From Neobacillus citreus (GTDB taxonomy: Bacteria; Bacillota; Bacilli; Bacillales; Cytobacillaceae): a stretch of 64,000 nt of DNA. Shown piece after piece: positions 24,200 through 32,997 of this stretch (position 1 is the first letter of the stretch; the number at the start of each line of letters is the position of its first letter). The position numbers and the translations under genes were made by a program. Under the pieces are notes generated by a model that was not told the DNA's origin, made no database searches, and worked only from the letters and a program-made list of their open reading frames with translations. The stretch spans positions 65,899 to 129,898 of the forward strand of contig NZ_JAGYPE020000005.1 of the NCBI RefSeq assembly GCF_018343545.2, in the 5' to 3' direction.

Positions 24200-25408
24200 T
24201 TATTTAATTAAACCAGTTATCCCCGCTGCTTCCTTTATCCCCTTTTGCTCAGAAGTTTTATCATCCGTTATTTTGCTCTTTATGAAAAGAAAAATGGATA
24301 AGAGAAACATAAGTGATGCAAATAAACTGACCGAGAAAAAACCATTCAATGTGCTATATAATACACCTGCTATTCCCGTTCCAATCATTGAACCAAAATA
24401 TTGGCAAGAGTTAGATAATGCCGCAACCGTTCCTCTTTGCTTACTAGAAAGAGTTTGTAGGGAACTAAGGATAACTGAAATTAAGACACCACCGATGGCA
24501 GCGATTGTAAAGAGCAATACTTCAACATACAAAACCGTTTTCGACATAGGAAGAATAATGTACAAAATGGACATCAATACAGCCCCAATATTTAATGTAT
24601 GGAAACGGGTCAACTTTGTCACCAAGGGACTACCAAACAGACTGCCGATTAAACTGCCTAATCCGAAAAAAAGAAACACCATCCCTGCAGTTGTTACATC
24701 AAGCTGAAAACGATCAGCAAGCCACTTGCCAAAAAAGGTGAAAGTTGCATAATAACCGATGGCAAAGATTAAGTAAGCCAAAAAACCAAAGCGTGCTTTG
24801 CTCGATTTCAATAGTTGACGATAAGGCTCGACAAATGGGTTCGGCTTCTTTTCACCCGATGGTGGGGGTAAACTAGGAATCAACCAAATAAGCAATATAA
24901 TGATTACGATCGCTTCAAGGGAGAGCACAAAATAAGGAATCGACCAACTAATGCTTGCTAAAAAACTTCCGAAAGGGTGTCCTAACACTTGGGCTGCTGA
25001 CACACCTCCTATTACAACCCCCACCCCCATAACTAAACGATCAGGAGGAATTAGTATAGTGATAGATGCCCACACTTGAGGAGTAATCAAAGCAGCAAAT
25101 AAACCAGCTATAGCTTGATATAGGATTATTTCTAACCAACTAGAGGAAAATCCACATAAGAAAATAGCCATTGCATAACCGACCAGACCATAAATCATTA
25201 CCTTCTTACGATTCCATTTGTCTGAAATAGGACCAAATAACAAAGAGAAAACAGCATAAGTTAAGGCATAGGAGCTAATCATCCAGCCAGCCTGCACGGT
25301 TGTAATCTGAAATTCAATCTGTAAAACGGGCAAAAGCGGTGATAGGAGATATGAGTTAGATGCGATTAAAAACATCAATAAGAAAAATATAGTTAATTTA
25401 GTGTACAC
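24200..25408 (-). CDS. MFS transporter, 12 helices
   Basis: About 402 residues from GTG 25408, which follows GGAGGTGG; the longer reading to 25492 lacks such a site. Typical drug/sugar efflux MFS: LSPLLPVLQIEFQIT near the start, the motif-A loop LFGPISDKWNRKKVMIYG, motif-C-like LGHPFGSFLASISW and a charged central loop (PPPSGEKKPNPFVEPYRQL). Divergent from the LysR regulator at 25643, its probable controller. Substrate unknown. Confidence 0.9.
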   Translation of the reverse strand: MYTKLTIFFLLMFLIASNSYLLSPLLPVLQIEFQITTVQAGWMISSYALTYAVFSLLFGPISDKWNRKKVMIYGLVGYAMAIFLCGFSSSWLEIILYQAIAGLFAALITPQVWASITILIPPDRLVMGVGVVIGGVSAAQVLGHPFGSFLASISWSIPYFVLSLEAIVIIILLIWLIPSLPPPSGEKKPNPFVEPYRQLLKSSKARFGFLAYLIFAIGYYATFTFFGKWLADRFQLDVTTAGMVFLFFGLGSLIGSLFGSPLVTKLTRFHTLNIGAVLMSILYIILPMSKTVLYVEVLLFTIAAIGGVLISVILSSLQTLSSKQRGTVAALSNSCQYFGSMIGTGIAGVLYSTLNGFFSVSLFASLMFLLSIFLFIKSKITDDKTSEQKGIKEAAGITGLIK

Positions 25409-25642
25409 TTTTCCACCTCCATGTTTATTAGTTAGATAACAACTTAATAAAGATTCAAGCAGGCATGGATAAATTTGCTTAATATTTCTCAATTACAACA
25501 TGAGAAAACCTCTTTTCCTTTTATTTACTGCGCGCTTATTTTCAAAATAAGTTTACCTCTTGTAAAAAATTCCAACAATCATGTATTTCCGATTATAATG
25601 ATAAGTAAAAGTGATGATGATCACCGTTGGGGGGATGTATAA

Positions 25643-26560
25643 ATGGAGCTAAGACAATTGGAGTATTTTATTGCCATTTGTGAAGAGATGCATTTTTCAA
25701 GGGCATCGGAGAAGCTTTTTACCACACAGTCCAATCTCAGCCAACAGATTAAATTTTTAGAGAAGGAGTTAGGGGTTCCTTTATTTGATCGCATGGGAAA
25801 ACGCATTACCTTGACAGATGCCGGAAAAGTGTTGTTAGAACAAAGTAATCATGTTTTTTCACATATTAAATACGCTCGTGATGCGATTGCAGAAATGAAA
25901 AATATTCAAGGTGGAACGCTTACGATCGGTGTCTTGCCAGGAGATGCGGATCTGTTATTTAATGCTTTGCTGGTAGAATTTCACCGAACCTACCCTAAAT
26001 TATCTTTATCAGTAATAGAAACAACCGAAGTGACAGAACAAGTCATAAAGGGAAATATCGATATCGGCGTAACCACTTCCTCCGTTCATGATGATCGAAT
26101 TGTGCAAATTCCTCTATTTAATGAAGAGTTTTCTTTAGCTGTTCCAGTAGAGAGTTCCTTTGCAAATAAAAGGACTGTTCAACTAAAGGATCTACAATAC
26201 ATGGAAACAGTAATGTTTCCTTCTAATCATCAGTGTCGTAAATTAGTTGATAAATTTTGCACGGAACTAGGATTTCATCTACATCCAAAGATTGAAACTA
26301 CAACAATATCCTCTCTAATTAACATGGTACAGCAAGGAATTGGGGTAAGTGTTCTGCCAAAATTGTTACTTGAAAATCTTGATAACAAAGATATTAAAAT
26401 TATTAAGTTAACTAATCCCACACCGAGTCAAAATATTTGTATAGTTTATCGCACTGAAAAGTACTTGGGATTTGCAGCCCGAGCGTTTATCGACACTTTG
26501 AATACCTACATCGAAACAGCGATAAATCATGCAGAAGTAATCAATGATCACACGAGCTGA
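25643..26560 (+). CDS. LysR-family transcriptional regulator
   Basis: 305 residues, standard LysR length. N-terminal HTH: MELRQLEYFIAICEEMHFSR, SEKLFTTQSNLSQQIKFLEK, ELGVPLFDRMGKRITLTDAG. The effector domain follows (GGTLTIGVLPGDADLLFNAL). Start after GGGGGGATG-type site. Divergent from the MFS gene (234-base gap), so it likely activates it in response to a transported compound. A terminator-like hairpin lies at 26625-26670. Confidence 0.92.
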   Translation: MELRQLEYFIAICEEMHFSRASEKLFTTQSNLSQQIKFLEKELGVPLFDRMGKRITLTDAGKVLLEQSNHVFSHIKYARDAIAEMKNIQGGTLTIGVLPGDADLLFNALLVEFHRTYPKLSLSVIETTEVTEQVIKGNIDIGVTTSSVHDDRIVQIPLFNEEFSLAVPVESSFANKRTVQLKDLQYMETVMFPSNHQCRKLVDKFCTELGFHLHPKIETTTISSLINMVQQGIGVSVLPKLLLENLDNKDIKIIKLTNPTPSQNICIVYRTEKYLGFAARAFIDTLNTYIETAINHAEVINDHTS

Positions 26561-26624
26561 AAAGTCATTCAATACTCAGCGTTTTATATACGGATTTACA
26601 GCGTTAAGGATATTCAAAAATTAA

Positions 26625-26670
26625 AAATCCCAATCTCTCAGTGCTATAAATGAGAAATTGGGATTCATTT
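26625..26670. terminator. Bidirectional terminator
   Basis: AATCCCAAT-TCTCA / TGAGA-ATTGGGATT stem between the convergent LysR and effector-binding-protein genes, T-rich at the + strand end. Confidence 0.7.
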
Positions 26671-26753
26671 ATTCAACAATTGCGCCCATTTGTTGACTAG
26701 CCCGTATATAATTTATAGTGGTCTCTAATTTTAATCTCCCTATAGTTATCTCT

Positions 26754-27239
26754 CTATTTCCTAACAACCGGAATCCACATTTCACCAAATACAGAGCCGT
26801 TTCGCTGCCCCATGATGACCGCTGTATTTGGCCCGCCCACATAGGCAAAATCCTTTGCTTCTGGCAATACTTGACCAAAGGCAATGCCAGTAACCATATT
26901 ACTCAACTGTTCAGCCGTCTCTGCTTCCCCTTTTACAACGAGGTATTCACTTTTAGGAAATTGAATCACTCTGGATGCTTCTGGTAAGGATGCCTCTGTC
27001 ATGACGCCGGCATAATGCATCATCTTGTTATTCACTGCTTCATTCACGACAAAAATGTAGTCATTTGCGGCAACGGCTTTTAACTTGTCAAGCCTTCCAT
27101 CTTGATTGACGGCCGACCAAAAGTCTGCCTTTTCTTTGGTGATGCCAGCATAGTCTGTGTAGTGGCTCTTAAGCTCTGTTCCAATACCTAAAACGGTGAA
27201 GCTTTCCTTTTCTTCTAACGTATAATTTGTCATATTCAA
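26754..27239 (-). CDS. GyrI-like/AraC effector-binding-domain protein
   Basis: 161 residues made of one effector-binding (GyrI-like) domain: LEEKESFTVLGIGTELKSHY at the start, KMMHYAGVMTEASLPEASRV, VIQFPKSEYLVVKGEAETAE and FGEMWIPVVRK at the end. Such stand-alone domains bind small hydrophobic or cationic ligands. Divergent from the WYL regulator at 27343 (103-base gap), so the two probably form a ligand-response pair. Confidence 0.85.
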   Translation of the reverse strand: MNMTNYTLEEKESFTVLGIGTELKSHYTDYAGITKEKADFWSAVNQDGRLDKLKAVAANDYIFVVNEAVNNKMMHYAGVMTEASLPEASRVIQFPKSEYLVVKGEAETAEQLSNMVTGIAFGQVLPEAKDFAYVGGPNTAVIMGQRNGSVFGEMWIPVVRK

Positions 27240-27342
27240 TCCATCCCTTTTTTAAAATTTATCAAATGATTTATCTTTTCACTTGATGAGTTTATAATAA
27301 TCTTTAATCATGTCAAAAAATGAAACTGTTTAGGAGACCCCG

Positions 27343-28305
27343 ATGAAAAAAGTTGAACGGATTAATACCATCATGCGGTATATCAACAACCGATCCCACT
27401 TTACCATTTCTGAGATCATGCAAGAATTTAACATCTCTCGTTCGACCGCGATTCGAGATATTCGGGAAATTGAAGCCATGGGGATGCCGCTTGTCGCTGA
27501 AGTTGGCAGGGATGGCGGCTATTTTGTCATGAACAATTCGGTCCTGCCCACCGTCCGCTTTACCGATAATGAGATTAAAGCTCTCTTTATTGCCTTTATG
27601 GCCACAAGAAATCAACAACTCCCTTATCTAAAGAGCCGTCAGTCTTTAGCTGAAAAATTACTTGGCCTCATTTCAGAAACCCAGCAGGATGACCTGGTCC
27701 TATTAAATCAAATCCTGCTTTTTGAAGGGACCAATCCCCATAACCCAGACCTGCTTGAACTGTCAGACCTTCCCCATCCGATGTTAGAAAAACTTATTCA
27801 AATCCTTCTTTTGGATCGCTATTTATTGATTACCATTAAAGAAGGGAAGGTCATAAAGTCTTATCCCATTTATCTCTTACACCTTTATCAGGAAAAAGGC
27901 CTTTGGCTGATTGAAGGCTTTAACTTAAAGGAGGAAAAGAGACAAATTTTCTCTGTCGACAACCTCACCGATGTACAACCATACCCCACGGAAAAAAGAG
28001 TTAGTAAGAAAAAGATCTTAGAAAAACTAAGGAAGCACGAAGAAGTAATTAACCTTGTCGTTGAACTTGGTCCAAAGGCGATTGCCCAGTTCAAAAAATA
28101 CCATCCATTAAAGGTTTCCATTTCCTATACGGATCCTTACCAAACCACAGCCATTCTAAAGACTTTTATCAATGTGAATCATTCAGAAGAATTGACCGAA
28201 ATAACCAATTGGCTTCTTTTCCTAGGTGAGGATATCAAGATCAGGGAAGTTCCCGAAGAAGTCTTAGAAGGTTTACAGGAAAGAGTATTTCTATTTTGTA
28301 CTTAA
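27343..28305 (+). CDS. HTH/WYL-domain transcriptional regulator (YafY-like)
   Basis: 320 residues. N-terminal HTH_11: KVERINTIMRYINNRSHFTI, EIMQEFNISRSTAIRDIREI, and the wing EAMGMPLVAEVGRDGGYFVM. The WYL-type domain follows from about residue 140 (YPIYLLHLYQEKGLWLIEGF) with a WCX-like C-terminus. AGGAGACC precedes the ATG. Divergent from the effector-binding protein gene. WYL proteins sense nucleic acid or small ligands. Confidence 0.88.
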   Translation: MKKVERINTIMRYINNRSHFTISEIMQEFNISRSTAIRDIREIEAMGMPLVAEVGRDGGYFVMNNSVLPTVRFTDNEIKALFIAFMATRNQQLPYLKSRQSLAEKLLGLISETQQDDLVLLNQILLFEGTNPHNPDLLELSDLPHPMLEKLIQILLLDRYLLITIKEGKVIKSYPIYLLHLYQEKGLWLIEGFNLKEEKRQIFSVDNLTDVQPYPTEKRVSKKKILEKLRKHEEVINLVVELGPKAIAQFKKYHPLKVSISYTDPYQTTAILKTFINVNHSEELTEITNWLLFLGEDIKIREVPEEVLEGLQERVFLFCT

Positions 28306-28396
28306 GCAGTGCCCGTTAAACCTCATATAGATGGGTTACAGTGAATCGTATCACAAATAAATGAGGTTCTCTCCTTAAGGTTGGGGACGCTTGAAC

Positions 28397-28537
28397 ATGA
28401 AGTATTTGAAGCTAAGTGACAAGACGGTAAAATCAGTACTTTCTCAACTAGTTGATAAAAAGATGCTGATTCCCGCTTCTGGGATCAAGAGGTTCCGCTC
28501 TTATCGGTTGGGGGATCAGGTTAAGCATCCGATCTGA
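28397..28537 (+). pseudogene. Truncated copy of the 29417 nuclease gene
   Basis: 46 codons equal to the last C-terminal wHTH segment of the protein at 29417-30082 (YLKLSDKTVKSVLSQLVDKK, MLIPASGIKRFRSYRLGD). The match continues past the stop through four palindromes to about 28732, mirroring 29948-30273. The nuclease part is missing. The frame is still open, with its differences mainly substitutions rather than stops. Confidence 0.8.
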
Positions 28538-28732
28538 TAAATAGACGGAAAAATTCCGCTTAATTAGTGAATAATATTAAAAATAGCTTAAATAGACGGA
28601 GAAATTTCGCCTATTGACTCGAAAAACGCTAAAATCGGGAATTTTGCTTTGCATAATCGGAAAAACTTCCCTTATTTACCCCAAAACGTGCTCCATTCTG
28701 CATCTAACCGAAAATTCTCCGCTTATTTTACT
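28536..28732 (+). repeat. Palindrome cluster A (four REP-like units)
   Basis: Units of the type ATAnACGGAAAAATTCCGCT: GACGGAAAAATTCCGCTTAA (28541-), GACGGAGAAATTTCGCCTAT (28593-), ATCGGAAAAACTTCCCTTAT (28656-) and ACCGAAAATTCTCCGCTTAT (28707-). Spaced about 50 bases. Nearly identical to cluster B; same architecture as cluster C. Confidence 0.8.
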
Positions 28733-28886
28733 TCTGCTAATTATTGGTTTGATTAATGCTCACATTCCTCCTTGCGCTTATTGCCTGCGTGGTGTTTGGT
28801 ATGTTTGCCCTTAAGCCCCTCCCGGAGTTGGGATAGCATACAGGTGAGGTAGTAACGGTATTTCAGGAGGCTAAATAACTTTTCTT

Positions 28887-28924
28887 AACTAGGTAAGAGG
28901 GAGTCCCCTTACCTAGTTGTTTTT
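28887..28924 (+). terminator. Rho-independent terminator
   Basis: AACTAGGTAAG / CTTACCTAGTT stem with a GTTTTTATC tail. No gene directly upstream, so it probably belonged to a deleted gene. Confidence 0.8.
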
Positions 28925-29416
28925 ATCAGAGTGTAGTTTTTTTATTTCGTATTGAAAGACTTAAATAAGAGGTGTCTTAAAATGTCGCTGTGTTGTCGAA
29001 ATATAAGGAAAATAGATTGACAAACTTAACAATTCTATTAAACTAAAAGTAGTTCTATCCTCAAATTCTTCTCTAAATATTCTTTTTAAATTAACTATTC
29101 CGCAAGTCTATATTTGTTTTTACAATCTACCATTGAAGCCACATTATACACTTCTTTCACTCGTATTATTACTCATTAATTTTAAGAATCTGTCTGAATT
29201 CATAATGGAAACCTTTCATTCGGGGCATAGAATATGTTTGCTATTAAATGCCCATGTTGTGGACGTTTTGTATTTGAAGATATTATTACAAAACTCATAA
29301 AGTTCATCTTTTATATGAGGGGCGGTTTTTAATACATCGAAACAGTAGAGAAATATACCGAAAACATATTGGTTTCAGGGGACATTTAATAATAGGAGAA
29401 ATGGAGGAGAGATGAT

Positions 29417-30082
29417 TTGGGATTTGAAGAAGAATACCAGGCCTTTATGAATGCTCACTTGCAAGCAAGAACCGGTGAACGGCTGCGGCGCTTACAAGAA
29501 GGTCACAACCAGGCTGAAATGTTGTTTTTGAAGCAAGTGTGGTGGCCCTTATTTTACCATTTCCGATATCTACATCCGGAATATGAAGTCAATGATTTCA
29601 AGGATGGCAAACGTTATTTGGATTTTGCTTATATTCGTCCCGCCATCCGGATTTGCTTCGAGGTCGACGGGTATGGCCCTCACTTAAAGAACATAAGCAG
29701 ATGGCAATTTTCCGACAACCTGGAACGTCAAAACCAGTTAGTGATTGATGGATGGACCGTGATCCGATTTTCTTATGATCAAGTTAAGGAAAAGCCACGT
29801 CAATGTCAACAGATTGTTCAGCAAGTGATTGGCCAATGGCTGGGTGATGAACTGGACCAGACTTCTCTGTCCTTTATCGAAAAGGAAGTGCTTCGGCTAG
29901 CGATTCGAAAAGGAGAAGACGTATCCCCAAAAGAAGTCGAGGAGTATTTGAAGCTATGTGATAAGACGGTAAAAAAAGTACTTACTCAACTAGTCGATAA
30001 AAAGATGCTGATTCCCGCATCTGGGATCAAGAGGATCCGCTCATATCGTTTGGGGGATCATGTTAAGTATCCGATCAGATAA
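29417..30082 (+). CDS. PD-(D/E)XK (DUF559/Vsr-like) nuclease-fold protein with C-terminal wHTH
   Basis: 221 residues from TTG after GGAGGAGAG. Residues about 30-140 fit a very-short-patch-repair/DUF559-type endonuclease fold: RYLDFAYIRPAIRICFEVDG gives D69 and E82-x-D84 as the expected metal ligands; YGPH, RQNQLVIDGWTVIRFSYDQV follow as in these nucleases. Residues about 150-215 are a helical, winged-helix-like domain (SPKEVEEYLKLCDKTVKKVL, IKRIRSYRLGDHVKYPIR). The gene is followed at once by four palindromes, and a truncated copy 1.5 kb upstream has the same palindromes. I infer a DNA-processing role possibly tied to these repeats, comparable in logic to REP-associated transposases; unproven. 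Confidence 0.7.
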   Translation: MGFEEEYQAFMNAHLQARTGERLRRLQEGHNQAEMLFLKQVWWPLFYHFRYLHPEYEVNDFKDGKRYLDFAYIRPAIRICFEVDGYGPHLKNISRWQFSDNLERQNQLVIDGWTVIRFSYDQVKEKPRQCQQIVQQVIGQWLGDELDQTSLSFIEKEVLRLAIRKGEDVSPKEVEEYLKLCDKTVKKVLTQLVDKKMLIPASGIKRIRSYRLGDHVKYPIR

Positions 30083-30273
30083 ATAGACGGAAAAACTTCG
30101 CTTAATTAGTAAATAATATTAAAAATAGCTTAAATAGACGGAGAAATTTCGCCTATTGACTCGAAAAACGCTAAAATCGGGAATTTTGCTTTGCATAATC
30201 GGAAAAACTTCCCTTATTTACCCCGAAACGTGCTCCATTCTGCAACTAACCGAAAATTCTCCGCTTATTTTAC
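30080..30273 (+). repeat. Palindrome cluster B (four REP-like units)
   Basis: Near-identical to cluster A: units at about 30086, 30137, 30196 and 30250 with cores CGGAAAAACTTCGCT, CGGAGAAATTTCGCC, CGGAAAAACTTCCC and CGAAAATTCTCCG. Begins one codon before the nuclease stop. Confidence 0.8.
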
Positions 30274-30394
30274 TTTCTCTGGTTACTTAATTAAGGATAG
30301 GACTTCTATTTATAAAAACCTCATTTTGATGGGTTACGGTGAATCGTATCACAAATACGATTTGGTGTTTTGCTCGCTTCGATGCTGCAAACAA

Positions 30395-30426
30395 AACAAG
30401 CTGCTAATTATGGCAGCTTGTTTAAA
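30395..30426. terminator. Terminator of the ATP-grasp gene
   Basis: AAACAAGCTGC / GGCAGCTTGTTT stem directly after the minus-strand stop; T-rich on both sides. Confidence 0.75.
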
Positions 30427-31386
30427 TTAAATCGCAAATAAAGCCGTTACGTACGTTTCTTCTAAAGTCTTCTTTAAAAATAAAGCGAGTTCGAGCATTC
30501 CGTATTTTCCGGCTTTTGCTTCTGCATCAGAATTATAGTTCGTGTTTGTATTAATATCATAGGTAAAAATTTCACCATCAGCATTTCTGATGAACTCGAT
30601 TCCAGCTATTTGAATATGATTAGCAGCTAGAACCTTTTTATATTTTTCAATGATCTCGTCCTCAAACCCTTCAATAATTTGGAATTTAGGCTTCTCTTCT
30701 ACTTCTTCTCCCACAGGGCAGAATAAATCGCCAATTTGGCAGGCATCCGCTGGGCAAAGTTCAAATCCTTCCGAGGTATCAACATTAACTGCATAAACAA
30801 AGTTTCCTCCTACAAACTCACAGCGGGTGATATAGCTTTCAGGGGATTTAATGTATTCTTGAATCAGGGTAATGCCATCGACCGGTTCTTCGAAAGTTGG
30901 GCCTTCCACATAAGCTTTTAATGCTTCTAAACTATGGAATAATTGTACACCCAAGCCTTTACCTGCACGGTTATGCTTTGTAATAAAGGATTGTCCTGCA
31001 AATGCTTCGGCTGCCATCATAATATTTTGTTTTCCAACTGCTGCAATGGTTTTTGGCGTCTTCACACCATACTTGTTTAACTCTAAGTACTGCAACACCT
31101 TACTAACTTCCAGCTTTAGGGCGCTCGTTCCATTTAACACCGTACGGCCATGCGCTTCAAGCCAGGCTAATACTTGTCCAGTAAATTCCGCTGCAAAACG
31201 GTGGTCACGTGTATGAGAGGATGCACTCATTCTGCTATAGAAGATTCCTTTTGGTGGCTCTGTTGATAAATCTAGCGTCCCTTCGTCTAAATGCCATTCT
31301 TCATAAGGGACACCAAGTTCCTCTAACCTTTTTGTCAAATGGACGGTCCACTCACTATTTTCATGGATGACATATACCTTGCTCAT
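30427..31386 (-). CDS. RimK-type ATP-grasp ligase-like protein
   Basis: 319 residues. The ATP-grasp region spans about 100-300: ALKLEVSKVLQYLELNKYGV, the glycine-rich loop ITKHNRAGKGLGVQLFHS, LIQEYIKSPESYITRCEFVG, and the metal site IQIAGIEFIRNADGEIFTYD with INTNTNYN. This resembles RimK/alpha-L-glutamate ligases that join amino acids to an acceptor carboxylate. A conserved N-terminal part contains GIFYSRMSASSHTRDHRFAA. Monocistronic with its own terminator; substrate unknown. Confidence 0.88.
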   Translation of the reverse strand: MSKVYVIHENSEWTVHLTKRLEELGVPYEEWHLDEGTLDLSTEPPKGIFYSRMSASSHTRDHRFAAEFTGQVLAWLEAHGRTVLNGTSALKLEVSKVLQYLELNKYGVKTPKTIAAVGKQNIMMAAEAFAGQSFITKHNRAGKGLGVQLFHSLEALKAYVEGPTFEEPVDGITLIQEYIKSPESYITRCEFVGGNFVYAVNVDTSEGFELCPADACQIGDLFCPVGEEVEEKPKFQIIEGFEDEIIEKYKKVLAANHIQIAGIEFIRNADGEIFTYDINTNTNYNSDAEAKAGKYGMLELALFLKKTLEETYVTALFAI

Positions 31387-31454
31387 TTTTACGACCTCTT
31401 TCTAGCTGTTTAATTGCGTTTATTCAGTATTCGCTTTATTTCGGATCAGTGACT

Positions 31455-31616
31455 TTAACTATTGCCCGTAGGGTCATTTTCAACAGCCGTTTTTATTGTA
31501 CCTTTACTTATATAAGGTTTTGCACTCTTTTTTTTGTTTGTGCTGGCTTGCCAACGATTCCAACCTTTCTTGCCTGTTCCTCGCCCTGTTCCACCTTTTC
31601 CTTTAGCTTTACTCAT
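31455..31616 (-). CDS. Small basic protein, DUF3934-like
   Basis: 53 codons: MSKAKGKGGTGRGTGKKGWN, then RWQASTNKKKSAKPYISKGT and a short acidic tail. GGGGTGAT sits five bases before the ATG. The Lys/Gly-rich start with GKKGWNRWQ matches, from memory, DUF3934-type small proteins conserved in Bacillus. Very basic, so nucleic acid or ribosome binding is plausible. Function unknown. Confidence 0.75.
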   Translation of the reverse strand: MSKAKGKGGTGRGTGKKGWNRWQASTNKKKSAKPYISKGTIKTAVENDPTGNS

Positions 31617-31686
31617 ACAATCACCCCATTATTATCTAGTCATGTTACCTATCTGGTTAGTCTCTTTGTAAAAAAATAAAAAGAAA

Positions 31687-31785
31687 TTAGGTAATCCACC
31701 ATTTATATGCTACACTTGGTTTACCATTTGATTTACTGTTTTCAAGTACCCTGCTCATTCCCGAGTGGGGTTATTTGTTTTTCTA
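31687..31785 (+). ncRNA. Candidate small RNA convergent to csp gene 2
   Basis: TTAGGT (31687-31692), 18 bases, TGC-TACACT (31711-31716), body TTGGTTTACCATTTGATTTA and CTGTTTTC, then CCCTGCTC / GAGTGGGG hairpin and TTATTTGTTTTTC. Body almost identical to the element at 62310. Confidence 0.55.
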
Positions 31786-31798
31786 AGACAAATAAAAA

Positions 31799-31821
31799 AC
31801 AGACTCTAAAATAGAGTCTGT
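31799..31821 (-). terminator. Terminator of csp gene 2
   Basis: ACAGACTCT / AGAGTCTGT perfect stem, 5-base loop, followed by TTTTTTATTTGTC on the minus strand. Confidence 0.8.
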
Positions 31822-31839
31822 CCAAGTTTGCCATTATAA

Positions 31840-32040
31840 TTAAGCCTTACGAACGTTAGCTGCTTGTGCTCCACGTTGACCTTGCTCAACATCAAAAGTC
31901 ACTTCTTGACCTTCTTCTAATGTTTTGTAACCTTCGCCTTGGATAGCTGAGAAATGAACGAATACATCTTCTCCACCTTCACGTTCGATGAATCCGAAGC
32001 CTTTTTCGCCATTAAACCATTTTACTTTACCTTTTTCCAT
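31840..32040 (-). CDS. Cold-shock protein (CspA family), copy 2
   Basis: 66 residues: [20 protein letters not shown] with RNP1 [10 protein letters not shown]2 DVFVHFSAI and the end [12 protein letters not shown]. Nearly identical to the copy at 62465. Start after AGGAGG in a conserved leader with the hairpin GTGTGTGTGAACACAC. RNA chaperone of the cytosol. Confidence 0.95.
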   Translation of the reverse strand: MEKGKVKWFNGEKGFGFIEREGGEDVFVHFSAIQGEGYKTLEEGQEVTFDVEQGQRGAQAANVRKA

Positions 32041-32150
32041 GTTTGTTGCCTCCTAGTGTGTTCACACACACAATGTATTACTATCCTTGCTCTCAGTGAT
32101 CATCAAGACGAAAAGTTATACTAATACTATCCTTTACACCGAACAAAAAT
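32041..32150 (-). promoter_or_regulatory. csp leader (5' UTR), copy 2
   Basis: GATGATCACTGAGAGCAAGG, then GATAGTAATACATTGTGTGT and a GTGTG/CACAC hairpin directly before AGGAGG; upstream block TTATTTTTGTTCGGTGTAAA is shared with copy 3. The hairpin next to the Shine-Dalgarno suggests temperature- or Csp-dependent translation control. Confidence 0.65.
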
Positions 32151-32261
32151 AATTCATACTTAGAATAACATTTTTTGAAATCTTTTGCAAGGAACTCGGA
32201 ACATAACCAAAAGATGCCTTCTTAAAGTAATACCTGAGGAGTTTTTAAATGGTTAAATTTA

Positions 32262-32702
32262 TCAAGAATTTAACTCCTTGAATATAAATTTTTTCATCAA
32301 CAGCCCTAATGTAATACCAAAAATAATGGTACTGAAAATATGTGAATAATAATCATTGATCGGTCTAATAGGTATATACTTGCCTTCTACTATTGCTGTG
32401 AATAAAAGTTCACATACTAACCAGGCCAGTAAACTGCCCATAGCAGTTTTAATAACTAAATGGCATGAGCCCAACTTTTTAAATATAAAGTAAAGTAAGA
32501 TTGCAAAAACACCACTAACTAAAAAATCTACAATTAACCCTATGGTAAATACAGGCCTGTTAAATGTAATAATAAGGCTAGCTAATTCATAAATACTATA
32601 CTTACCAATGCCATTATAAACAAATATCCTCGAAGCAATTTCTCCTGGTATTGTTGACAGAACACCTAACAAACCAATTAACAGCACCTTATCTTGGAAC
32701 AT
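32262..32702 (-). CDS. Four-helix membrane protein of unknown function
   Basis: 146 residues with four membrane segments (VLLIGLLGVLSTIPGEIASR; FTIGLIVDFLVSGVFAILLY; VIKTAMGSLLAWLVCELLFT; IFSTIIFGITLGLLMKKFIF). The sequence IPGEIASRIFVYNGIGKYSI and IRPINDYYSHIF are typical of a Bacillus/Clostridium family seen from memory as hypothetical proteins. No operon partner. Confidence 0.7.
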   Translation of the reverse strand: MFQDKVLLIGLLGVLSTIPGEIASRIFVYNGIGKYSIYELASLIITFNRPVFTIGLIVDFLVSGVFAILLYFIFKKLGSCHLVIKTAMGSLLAWLVCELLFTAIVEGKYIPIRPINDYYSHIFSTIIFGITLGLLMKKFIFKELNS

Positions 32703-32997
32703 ATCATCAATTCCTTAATCTTAATCTGGATAAATTTAGTTTACAAATTATTTACAACTTTATACGTGATAAAAGAAGATACCTTTATATTCATAATTTT
32801 TTAATTGTCCGTCATAAAAATAGTTGCTAAAAGTACAACTATCCTTCCAAGCAATGTCTGCAAATGCCCATTTGGCATTATTAAAAATGAAGAAGGATTA
32901 TCCAACTTAAGAGTGGAATGGATACCTTATAGATAAAATCGACGAAAAAGCTGGACATACAGTTTTTAAAAAGAAAAAAATCCATTAGGTGGGGAAC

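Larger units (their letters stand above)
28306..29416. other. Degenerate stretch between nuclease copies
   Basis: Besides the truncated copy and cluster A it holds: a 26-codon frame at 28756-28836 reading MLTFLLALIACVVFGMFALK, hydrophobic but without a ribosome-binding site; a strong terminator at 28887-28924; and at 29234-29332 the frame MFAIKCPCCGRFVFEDIITK, the start of a CPCC-type cysteine-rich protein that ends after 32 codons. These look like gene remnants. Confidence 0.5.

Noticed and set aside
24174..24707. 177-codon + strand frame
   Set aside because: It is the antisense shadow of the MFS transporter, whose helices and motifs are clear on the minus strand.
28614..28814. 66-codon + strand frame
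   Set aside because: It runs through palindromes whose twin copy at 30160-30273 encodes nothing comparable; treated as repeat sequence.
28536..30273. Palindrome clusters as a CRISPR array
   Set aside because: Units are palindromic and only four per cluster, the intervening sequences are duplicated between clusters rather than unique, and there are no cas genes.
31449..31679. 76-codon + strand frame
   Set aside because: Antisense to the well-supported DUF3934-like gene; no ribosome-binding site and no protein-like composition.
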